DNA of 64,000 nucleotides from AG25 sp035517615 (GTDB lineage: Bacteria > Gemmatimonadota > Gemmatimonadetes > Gemmatimonadales > GWC2-71-9), in assembly GCA_035517615.1 (NCBI GenBank), contig DATIYM010000056.1:1-64000 (forward strand), given 5' to 3'. This document shows, piece after piece, positions 43,918-51,623 of this stretch. The position numbers and the translations under genes are program-made. Positions within the stretch are counted from its first letter, which is position 1, and each line of letters starts with the position of its first letter. The notes under the pieces are model-generated. The model made no database searches. It was given only the letters and a program-made list of their open reading frames with translations, and had not been told where the DNA came from.

Positions 43918-44466
43918 ATGCGCGACCATGAAGTCGCTACGCTGGCGGGTGGTTGTTTTTGGTGTCTCGAGGCAGCATTCCAGGAACTGCGCGGCGTCGA
44001 GCGCGTGCAGTCCGGATACGCGGGGGGCAAGGTCCCACAGCCCTCGTACGAGCAGGTGTGCACCGGGACGACGGGACATGCCGAAGTCGTACAAGTAACG
44101 TTCGATCCCGACGTCATTACCTATGCCGACCTGTTGCACGTTTTCTTCACCGTTCACGACCCCACGACCCTCAATCGGCAGGGGGCCGATGTGGGCACGC
44201 AGTATCGATCGGCAATCTACTACCACACTCCGGAGCAGAAGGCTGTCGCCGAACAGGTGATCGCGGAGCTCAGAAGGGAACAGATCTGGGACGATCCGAT
44301 CGTGACCGAGATCAAGCCGCTGGACACATTTTACCCGGCCGAGGAGTACCACCGCGACTACTTCCGCCGCAACCCCAGCCAGGCCTACTGCCGAGCAGTC
44401 GTGGCTCCTAAAGTCGCCAAAGTGAGAAAGCTGTACTTCGACCGTCTCAAGCAACCCGTGAGCTAG
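43918..44466 (+). CDS. msrA: peptide methionine sulfoxide reductase A
   Basis: A 182-residue MsrA repairing methionine-S-sulfoxide in proteins. The active site GGCFWCLEAAFQ (catalytic Cys13) and the partner motifs GYAGGKVPQPSYEQVCTGTTGHAE, HDPTTLNRQGADVGTQYRS and YHRDYFRRNPSQAYC are all present. ATG at 43918 is the natural start; upstream frame is shadow of fpg. The resolving Cys may be that in SQAYC. Confidence 0.95.
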   Translation: MRDHEVATLAGGCFWCLEAAFQELRGVERVQSGYAGGKVPQPSYEQVCTGTTGHAEVVQVTFDPDVITYADLLHVFFTVHDPTTLNRQGADVGTQYRSAIYYHTPEQKAVAEQVIAELRREQIWDDPIVTEIKPLDTFYPAEEYHRDYFRRNPSQAYCRAVVAPKVAKVRKLYFDRLKQPVS

Positions 44467-47400
44467 CGGCGGCGGGTGGCTCCGAGATACGTCCGGACGA
44501 GAGGCACTGCTCCCTGCCGCACAAGAGCCGCCCTCACTTCGGGTTCCGCATCGGGGCCGAGCGAAACGAGGAGCTTCTCCGCGCGTCCTTCACCATCCCG
44601 TAGGGCAATGGGGACGCCGTCGCGATAGAGCAGCCGGTTCCCCGCAAGTGCCGCTAACGTTTCGCCCGGCGTAATGATCCCCACCAGGTTCAGCGGGTCC
44701 GCTCCGCTCACCGCGATCATCTCGCCGCCGTGCACCTCCCGTCTCACCGCCCGGAGTGACCCGATCGCCTCGGGAAGCGCGTACTGCTCGCCCGAGAATC
44801 CCGCCACGAACCGGCCACCGCGAATTTCCCCTCGGGCCTCGAGTCGGCGATATACGCGCAGTACATCGCGCCAAGGGGCGAGCAACGATTCTCGCGCAAC
44901 GAGACGGCGGAACACTACCCCGTAGCGGCGCAGTAGCTGGCGAGCGACGGTTTCCGCAAGCTGATCTTCGGAGACGGGCGCGGTGCGGTCCACGCGAGAC
45001 CAGCGGCCGGCGGTTTCGACTCCGAATGGGGCACTCGGGCCGCGGCGGCGGAAGGTGCTGATCGGTTTCCGCCTGTCGGACGGCACGAGCAGCGCCCGGA
45101 GGCCCGCGAAACTGTCGGACGTCACAATGCCCCAGGCGACAAGCTCGGCCAGTCCCTTCTCGACTTCTGTTCGCAACAAGCCGGTGGCATTCACCAAGTC
45201 ACCGAAGAACGACGCTCCCCGCTGCTCGAGTGCCTCGAGCACGGAGCGCCCCGCGTGTGACAACGCGAGGGACGCGCCGTCCACACCTGGCGCGAGCGCC
45301 TTCCAGATCGCGCCGCGATCGCGGCGGAACAGCGCGACCGGCGTCGTGCGCACGGGACCCGACCGGTGGCCGCTCGTGACCTGAAGCGAGGGCAGCGAGA
45401 TGCGACCCCAGGCGATCTGCCCGGAGAGACACAATCCGTCGAGCCAGAGAGGATCGTACTCGCTCACCCGAGCGGGCAGCAGGTCGCGCTCCCAGGCTCC
45501 CGCGGGGGCTTCGAATCCGTCGAGCAGCTCGAGCACCGCGGCGAGTCCATCCGGGCCTTCGGCGCGCGTCTCCGGGGTCACGCGCTGCCACTTGAACAGG
45601 AACCGCATGAACTCGGCAGGTGCGACCGGCTCGATTTCTTTCCGAAGTCGGTCCAGCGTGTAGCGATGGATGCGCGCCAGCAAGCGTCGCTCGCACCACT
45701 CGAGCTCCTGCTCTCCCGCGCTCCACCGGCCCCGCAATACGAAGCCCTCGTGCTCGAGTGCGCCGAGGGCGAACTCCACGTCGCTACGCGCCAGGCCCAC
45801 CGAGCCCGCGAGGCTGGTAGCGGTGATGGGCCCGACCACCTCGAGTCGTCCGCGCACGAGCTCGCGAATCGCGTCTTCTCTCGTCCACGTCTTGGCGCGC
45901 TCGCGCTCCGGGACCCCGAGCGCAGGGTGCATTGTTTTCCCGGGGAAGACGGCCTCGAGCATCGGAGCGCGCTCGGTGGCGACCCAGAGCGGAGGTTGAC
46001 CAGGCAGCACCCCGGCACGACCCCTCGCGACCAAGTCTCCGAAATACGCGTCCCACTTGCCCCTTTGCCCTTCGCCTTGCGTGACGGCTCCGATCGTAAG
46101 CAGCGCATCGTGCAGCTCGTCCGCGTCACGGGCCTCAGGCCACGCCTCGTCTCGCACCCGCTCGATCGCCGCCGCGTCGAGGCGCCCGAACTCGTCGGCG
46201 GTCTTGATGTCGAGTCCGCGTCGGGTCAACACGGCCTGGGTGCGCCGTTCCTCGAGCGGGGCATCGTCGAGGAACGCGTACGGCTTTGCGTTCAGGACTT
46301 CGTGCGACAAGGGCGACGGCTCGGGCGTATCGCGGGCCACCAGCTGAAACTCGCCACGCTCCATCGCCTCGAGCACGCGACGCAACGCGGGGAAGTCCAT
46401 GGCTTCCGTGAGACAGTCTTCGATGGTCTGCTTGACCAGCGGATGATCCGGAATGTCGCGATCGCCGATCAGGTTCTCGGGACAGGCCAGCTGATCGGGA
46501 AACACGGCGGCCACGAGGTCTTCGGCTTCCATCCGCTGCAGCGGTGTAGGGACTTTCCTGCCGCCTCGCGAGCGGAGCACCGCGAGCGCGCGTGTGGCGT
46601 TCCAGCGCCAGCGCGTTCCGAACATCGGCGCCACGAGCATAGCCTGCACGAGCAGCTGCTCGGCCGTTGCCGGCTTCAGATACTGGAAGACGTCGTCGAG
46701 CGGGAAACTGTGCTGCGCTCCCAGCGAGAGCACGATCGCGTCCTCGGTCGCCGCGGCCTGGAGCTCGAAGTTGAACGTGCGGCAGAACCGCTTCCGCAAC
46801 GCCAGCCCCCAGGCGCGGTTGACCCGACTCCCGAACGGAGCATGCAGCACGAGCTGCATGCCGCCAGCTTCGTCGAAGAACCGCTCGAGGACGAGCGTCT
46901 GCTGAGTCGGAATGACACCCAGAATCTTCCGGCTTGCCTCGAGATAGTCGACGATCTGCCGCGCCGCGGCCTCCGTGAGACCGACGCTCTGCTCGAGCCA
47001 AATGATCGCCTGCGCCGGATCACGCAGCCGCTCGTCCAGCTCCCCACGGAGCCGCGACACTTCGCGTGACAGCTCATCGGTGCGCGCGGGCGCTTCTCCG
47101 ATCCAGAAGGGAATCGACGGCGGCTGTCCCTGAGCGTCGGACACGCGCACCTGCCCCGATTCGATCTTGCGGATGAGATACGAGCTGTTGCCGAGCTGGA
47201 AGATGTCGCCCGGCATACTCTCGATGGCAAAGTCCTCGTTCAGTGTTCCGACGAAGGTGTCGGTGGGCTCGAGGATGACGCGGTAGTCACCGACATCCGG
47301 GATCGCGCCGCCCGACGTGATTGCGGCGAGGCGGGCACCGCGGCGGCCGCGAAGACGCCGGTTCACGCCATCGTAGTGGAGATATGCCGCTCGCCTGCCT

Positions 47401-48773
47401 CGGCGAGTGGTGAATCCGTTCGCAAGCATCTGTACGACGTCGTCGAAATCGCGACGCGTCAGGTTGCGGTACGGATACGCACGGCACACGAGAGCGAACA
47501 AGGCATCTTCGTCCCATTCCTCGGTGGCAGCCGCCGCGACGATTTGCTGCGCCAGAATATCGAGTGGACGGTCGGGGATGATGAGCCGATCGAGCTCGCC
47601 CTCCTTGGTCGCCCGAACCAGGGCCGCGCACTCGATGAGTTCATCACGGGAGAGTGGGAATATCCGACCCCTGGGGACTGCGCCAAGATTGTGCCCGGAA
47701 CGGCCCACGCGCTGCAACAGGGTCGCGATCGCGCGCGTCGACCCGATCTGGCACACGAGGTCGATCGACCCGATGTCGATGCCCAGCTCGAGTGACGCCG
47801 TGGCAACCAGCGCCTTGAGCTTTCCTTGTTTCAGTCTGGTTTCCGCATCCAGCCGCTTTTCTCGCGACAGACTCCCATGGTGGGACGTCACGGCCTCGGC
47901 GCCGAGCCGTTCCGACAAATGCATCGTGACCCGCTCCGCCATCCGGCGCGTGTTGACGAACACGAGCGTGGTCCGATGTTCGGAAACGAGCTGGGCGAGC
48001 CGATCGTAGATCTCCTCCCAGACCTCCGCCGCCATGACGGCCTCGAGCGGGGAGGACGGGATTTCGATTGCGAGATCGAGCTGCCGTGCATGCCCGGAGT
48101 CGATGATGGCACACGCCGCGCCGCCCGTCAGAAAGCGGGCGATCTCTTCGATCGGCTTCTGTGTCGCCGAGAGACCGATGCGCTGTAGCGGCCGTCCGGT
48201 GAGATGCTCGAGGCGCTCGAGTGAGAGCGCGAGATGGCTGCCGCGCTTGTCGCGCGCCACGGCGTGGATCTCGTCCACGATGACCGCACGGACGCTTTTC
48301 AGGGTGTCCCGAGCACGCTCGGAGGTCAGAATCAGGAACAGCGATTCGGGCGTGGTGACGAGGATGTGCGGGGGACGCCGGACCATCGCCTGCCGATCCG
48401 CGGCCGGGGTGTCGCCGGTGCGAACCAGGGTTCGGATCTCGACATCGGGGAGCCCGAGCTCAGGCAGCAGCGAACGGATTTGCTCGAGCGGCTCCGAGAG
48501 ATTCTTCTGTACGTCGTTCGACAAGGCCTTGAGGGGCGAGACGTACAGCACCTGGGTCCCTTCGGGCAGCGAGCCCTCGAGTCCCTGCCGCAGCAGGCCG
48601 TCGATTGCCGTGAGGAATGCCGCAAACGTCTTGCCCGAGCCCGTCGGTGCGGCGATCAGCGCATGACGGCCCTCCTGGAGGAGGGGCCAGGCGCGGCGCT
48701 GGGGCTCAGTCGGTCCCGCGAATCGACTCAGGAACCAGCGCGAGACGGCGGGATGAAAACCAGGCAGAGACAT
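44463..48773 (-). CDS. lhr: Lhr-family large ATP-dependent helicase
   Basis: A 1436-residue SF2 helicase with the full Lhr plan. RecA1 has APTGSGKT (42-49) and VIVDEIHAVARDKRGSHL. RecA2 has FVNTRRMAERVTMHLSERLG, SLELGIDIG and QRVGRSGHNLG. The winged helix and Lhr-core beta-bundle reach about residue 860, then a long Lhr C-terminal domain with further winged helices. Lhr proteins unwind RNA:DNA hybrids and are implicated in DNA repair. It follows ispH after 10 bases and may be transcribed with it. Confidence 0.93.
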   Translation of the reverse strand: MSLPGFHPAVSRWFLSRFAGPTEPQRRAWPLLQEGRHALIAAPTGSGKTFAAFLTAIDGLLRQGLEGSLPEGTQVLYVSPLKALSNDVQKNLSEPLEQIRSLLPELGLPDVEIRTLVRTGDTPAADRQAMVRRPPHILVTTPESLFLILTSERARDTLKSVRAVIVDEIHAVARDKRGSHLALSLERLEHLTGRPLQRIGLSATQKPIEEIARFLTGGAACAIIDSGHARQLDLAIEIPSSPLEAVMAAEVWEEIYDRLAQLVSEHRTTLVFVNTRRMAERVTMHLSERLGAEAVTSHHGSLSREKRLDAETRLKQGKLKALVATASLELGIDIGSIDLVCQIGSTRAIATLLQRVGRSGHNLGAVPRGRIFPLSRDELIECAALVRATKEGELDRLIIPDRPLDILAQQIVAAAATEEWDEDALFALVCRAYPYRNLTRRDFDDVVQMLANGFTTRRGRRAAYLHYDGVNRRLRGRRGARLAAITSGGAIPDVGDYRVILEPTDTFVGTLNEDFAIESMPGDIFQLGNSSYLIRKIESGQVRVSDAQGQPPSIPFWIGEAPARTDELSREVSRLRGELDERLRDPAQAIIWLEQSVGLTEAAARQIVDYLEASRKILGVIPTQQTLVLERFFDEAGGMQLVLHAPFGSRVNRAWGLALRKRFCRTFNFELQAAATEDAIVLSLGAQHSFPLDDVFQYLKPATAEQLLVQAMLVAPMFGTRWRWNATRALAVLRSRGGRKVPTPLQRMEAEDLVAAVFPDQLACPENLIGDRDIPDHPLVKQTIEDCLTEAMDFPALRRVLEAMERGEFQLVARDTPEPSPLSHEVLNAKPYAFLDDAPLEERRTQAVLTRRGLDIKTADEFGRLDAAAIERVRDEAWPEARDADELHDALLTIGAVTQGEGQRGKWDAYFGDLVARGRAGVLPGQPPLWVATERAPMLEAVFPGKTMHPALGVPERERAKTWTREDAIRELVRGRLEVVGPITATSLAGSVGLARSDVEFALGALEHEGFVLRGRWSAGEQELEWCERRLLARIHRYTLDRLRKEIEPVAPAEFMRFLFKWQRVTPETRAEGPDGLAAVLELLDGFEAPAGAWERDLLPARVSEYDPLWLDGLCLSGQIAWGRISLPSLQVTSGHRSGPVRTTPVALFRRDRGAIWKALAPGVDGASLALSHAGRSVLEALEQRGASFFGDLVNATGLLRTEVEKGLAELVAWGIVTSDSFAGLRALLVPSDRRKPISTFRRRGPSAPFGVETAGRWSRVDRTAPVSEDQLAETVARQLLRRYGVVFRRLVARESLLAPWRDVLRVYRRLEARGEIRGGRFVAGFSGEQYALPEAIGSLRAVRREVHGGEMIAVSGADPLNLVGIITPGETLAALAGNRLLYRDGVPIALRDGEGRAEKLLVSLGPDAEPEVRAALVRQGAVPLVRTYLGATRRR

Positions 48774-48783
48774 GGAACGAGAC

Positions 48784-49998
48784 CTAAGTGACGGCGCCCT
48801 CGAGCGACTCGCCCCGGGTGGCGACGATCCGCTCTATCGCTTCGCCGATCTTGTTGTTCGGAGTCGACGCGCCGGCCGTGATCCCGATCGAGACCGGCCC
48901 GTCCGGGATCCAGCGCGACCGCCGCTCCTCCTGGTCCGACCCGACGGGGCGGAAGCGGATCGCCGCCGTGTCTGGATCAATGCACGTCGCGTCTTCGATG
49001 TGAAAGGTCGGTACGCGTTGCTGGCAAATGGCGGCCAGGTGAGTCGTGTTGCTCGAATTATAGCCGCCGATGACGACCATCACGTCGAGCGAGTCCGCGA
49101 TCAGCGCGAGCACCGCGTCCTGCCGATCCTGCGTCGCCGAGCAGATCGTATCGAAATTTCGGAAATGATCCTTCAGGGCCGAGTCGCCGTACCGCCGGAT
49201 CATGGTCTCACGCACGCGCGCGGCAATCGCGAGCGACTCGTTCGACAGCATCGTGGTCTGATTCGCCACGCCGATGCGAACGAGATCCCGTGCGGGCTCG
49301 AAGCCGGGCGACAGTTTCCCCTCGAAACGCCGGAGCAGCTCGGCGTCGTCCCCGCCGCACTCGATGTAGCTGCATACGTGGTCGACATCGCCGACATCGC
49401 GAACGACGAGATAGCGACCGCCCGCGTACTTCGTGACCTGACTGGCGGTCGCTTTGGTCTCCTCATGGTAGTACTTCCCGTGGATCAGCGCCGTAAAGCC
49501 GTCCTTCGCATAGCTGTCCACGCGCTTCCACACGTTCAAGACCGATCCACAGGTGGTGTCCACGAGCACACATCCAAGGGCCCGCAGCCGATCGAAATCG
49601 CGGACCGTGACCCCGAACGCGGGGAGAATGACCACGTCTTCCGATCCAATGGAAGCGAAATCGAACTCACCGTCCTCAGGATGGTGCAGGCATTCGACGC
49701 CCATGTCGCGCAGCTTCGCGTTCACGTGGGGGTTATGGATGATTTCGCCCACCAGAAACAGCCGCCGGTTGGGAAATTTTCTGCGGGTCTCGTAGGCGTA
49801 TTCGACAGCCCGATCAACGCCGTAGCAGAACCCGAACTCACGCGCCAGACGGAACGTCAGCGCGCCCGCGCGCAGCGTGTAGTCCCGGTTTCGAATGACA
49901 TCGACCAAGCGGCTGTGATAGTCGGCCGCCAGGGCGCCTTCGATCGCGCCTTTGAGGCCGAATCCGCGGCGAAAGTACGTCTGCTCCACGTCGTTCAA
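48784..49998 (-). CDS. ispH: 4-hydroxy-3-methylbut-2-enyl diphosphate reductase, long cyanobacterial type
   Basis: A 404-residue IspH, the last enzyme of the MEP isoprenoid pathway, making IPP and DMAPP. The three cluster cysteines fit C58 (EFGFCYGVDRA), C150 (VDTTCGSV) and C286 (FDTICSATQDRQ). HGKYYHEET and SNTTHLA complete the active site. The ~50-residue N-terminal extension starting YFRRGFGLKGAIEGAL is that of cyanobacterial and plant IspH, not the 310-residue E. coli form. It sits in a minus group with a lipoprotein and a thioesterase gene. Confidence 0.93.
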   Translation of the reverse strand: MNDVEQTYFRRGFGLKGAIEGALAADYHSRLVDVIRNRDYTLRAGALTFRLAREFGFCYGVDRAVEYAYETRRKFPNRRLFLVGEIIHNPHVNAKLRDMGVECLHHPEDGEFDFASIGSEDVVILPAFGVTVRDFDRLRALGCVLVDTTCGSVLNVWKRVDSYAKDGFTALIHGKYYHEETKATASQVTKYAGGRYLVVRDVGDVDHVCSYIECGGDDAELLRRFEGKLSPGFEPARDLVRIGVANQTTMLSNESLAIAARVRETMIRRYGDSALKDHFRNFDTICSATQDRQDAVLALIADSLDVMVVIGGYNSSNTTHLAAICQQRVPTFHIEDATCIDPDTAAIRFRPVGSDQEERRSRWIPDGPVSIGITAGASTPNNKIGEAIERIVATRGESLEGAVT

Positions 49999-50009
49999 TT
50001 TAGCACACT

Positions 50010-50519
50010 CTACAGCTGCACTTTGCAGCTCACGCTGTCACTCGAGCTCGGCAGCGCCGCGACGGAGCCCACGAGACTCACCCGCTGGCCGACCGAGTAA
50101 TCAATCCCGCTGCCCCGAAGCGTGGCGTTAAGCCTCGAACCGGCGGTGGTAATCTGTACCAGTCCGCTGTCGAGGCCGAAACCACGCGCGATTTCACCCA
50201 CCATGAAGCGCACCGACACTGTGGCGCCCCGGGGAGTGGTGCTGTCTCCGCGCGCGAGGATCGGATAATCGCCCGCAGCCCCCCCGCGGTTCCGCACCCA
50301 GATCAAGATACCATTGCCGCCCTCCGCGCCGGTGAGCAGGCGGCCAACAGCGCCCCGACACGGATATGCCGCCGCACGAATCGCGACCTCCGCGCTGTCG
50401 TGCGGCGGCCAATGCAACCGGATCTGCACCGACCCGGACCTGAGGCGCAGCGCCGCGGGGGCGCGCGCGCAACCCAGTGCGCCGACGAGGCACGCGAGCG
50501 CGAGGGGAAGGATCCTCAG
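50010..50519 (-). CDS. small lipoprotein with proposed CTG start
   Basis: About 169 residues. The commonly callable start (GTG at 50429) would cut off an in-frame N-terminus that is a textbook lipoprotein signal: MRILPLALACLVGALGCARA, with lipobox LVGALGC. That reading starts at a CTG at 50519, which overlaps the thioesterase TGA as CTGA. The mature protein is beta-rich (ILIWVRNRGG, ATVSVRFMVGEIARGFGLD, SGLVQITTAGSRLNATL) and resembles no family I recognise. Start codon confidence is moderate; the reading frame itself is well supported. Confidence 0.65.
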   Translation of the reverse strand: MRILPLALACLVGALGCARAPAALRLRSGSVQIRLHWPPHDSAEVAIRAAAYPCRGAVGRLLTGAEGGNGILIWVRNRGGAAGDYPILARGDSTTPRGATVSVRFMVGEIARGFGLDSGLVQITTAGSRLNATLRGSGIDYSVGQRVSLVGSVAALPSSSDSVSCKVQL

Positions 50520-50977
50520 CGTTTCGGCACTCCCAGCTCGGCCCGGGCATCGTCGACGGAGAGCGTGAACGGTACGAGCGCGCGCACGACTTCAGGGGGA
50601 ATGACCCGCGACTGAAGCGTGGGCCGCTCGACGCACACGAGCACCTGGTACCCCGCGGCTCCGAGCTCCACGGGATCGCCGCGGATGACGTCGAAATTCA
50701 GCGTGAGGGATTTCTTGCCGACGCGACTCACGTACGCCGCGACGCGGAGACGGTCATCGAGACGCGCCGGCCGATAGAATTCGCTGTGAATGGCCGCGCG
50801 GGGGAACCAGACGTTGTAGCGATCGAAGACGTTGCGAAACGCGAGCCCAGCGGCCCGGAACAGCTCGGTTTCAGCAATTTCGAAAAAGCGCAGGTATGCG
50901 CCGTAGCAGATTATTCCGGCGAAGTCGACATCGGACCAGCGGACGTATTCATCGATGATGTGGGGCTTTGCGGCCAT
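50516..50977 (-). CDS. acyl-CoA thioesterase, 4HBT/YbgC-like
   Basis: A 153-residue hotdog thioesterase with the catalytic Asp in VRWSDVDFAGIICYGAYLRFFE, the 4-hydroxybenzoyl-CoA thioesterase signature. It likely cleaves short acyl or aryl CoA thioesters. ATG start at 50977. It is the upstream partner of the CTG-started lipoprotein gene, with a 4-base overlap. Confidence 0.88.
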   Translation of the reverse strand: MAAKPHIIDEYVRWSDVDFAGIICYGAYLRFFEIAETELFRAAGLAFRNVFDRYNVWFPRAAIHSEFYRPARLDDRLRVAAYVSRVGKKSLTLNFDVIRGDPVELGAAGYQVLVCVERPTLQSRVIPPEVVRALVPFTLSVDDARAELGVPKR

Positions 50978-51042
50978 CGCTCCCGCCAGTAGCAGGAGCC
51001 GGAGAAGCTAGGACCGCGTGGTCCCGGACGCCAGGATTTTCG

Positions 51043-51534
51043 TCAGCCCCGCCCCCCCGAGTTTCCGCCCGCCGGCCCACTGCCCCCGTTCTCGGGTTTC
51101 AGCCCATACGCCTTGAGTCGCCTCCAGAGCGTGGTGCGGCTGATTCCGAGCCGGCGAGCGGTTTCGGCAAGCTTCCCACTCGTGCCGTGCAGCGTCTCGA
51201 CGATCGCCTGGCGCTCCCTATCGGCCAGGGTCTTCGCCTGATCGCCACGTGGCACGAACACCGCCTCACCCAGACTCGTAGGGCCGGAGCGCAGCGGTGT
51301 AGCACGGCCGCCAAGAGCCAGCAGCCGCGGCCGGAGCGTGTCGGCGCGCTGATTGGCGAAATCCCCTTCGATTCCGGCCATCCGACGTGCGTGCTCGTTC
51401 GCGTACAGCAGCCGGCCGTAGGGGTCGAACACGGCCACGCCATCACTGAATGATTCCATGAGGGCTTGGCCGAGAGCCGTAAAAGACAGCGTAGTTGGCA
51501 CAGTCGAAATCTTCTCTTTATTTGTCATACGCAT
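51043..51534 (-). CDS. PAS domain plus Fis-type HTH regulator
   Basis: About 163 residues. The PAS domain (about 20-70) has LMESFSDGVAVFDPYGRLLYANEHARRMAG. The C-terminal HTH_8 domain (about 110-145: IVETLHGTSGKLAETARRLGISRTTLWRRLKAYGL) is that of bacterial enhancer-binding proteins, yet the AAA+ domain normally between them is missing. It may be a DNA-binding sensor that does not drive sigma-54 itself. Start could be ATG at 51534 or 51528. A Gly/Ser/Pro-rich tail ends the protein. It may lead the minus-strand group through thioesterase, lipoprotein and ispH. Confidence 0.82.
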   Translation of the reverse strand: MRMTNKEKISTVPTTLSFTALGQALMESFSDGVAVFDPYGRLLYANEHARRMAGIEGDFANQRADTLRPRLLALGGRATPLRSGPTSLGEAVFVPRGDQAKTLADRERQAIVETLHGTSGKLAETARRLGISRTTLWRRLKAYGLKPENGGSGPAGGNSGGRG

Positions 51535-51623
51535 CTGTGGTGCTCGATGTGGAACGGCGGTGCCCAGTCCCACCACGAACCTCCCATATAAGTAAGGACC
51601 CGTCGGGGGGAATCCGGTCACAT

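Noticed and set aside
45366..47069. 567-codon plus-strand frame inside lhr
   Set aside because: lhr is complete on the other strand and this frame has no motifs.
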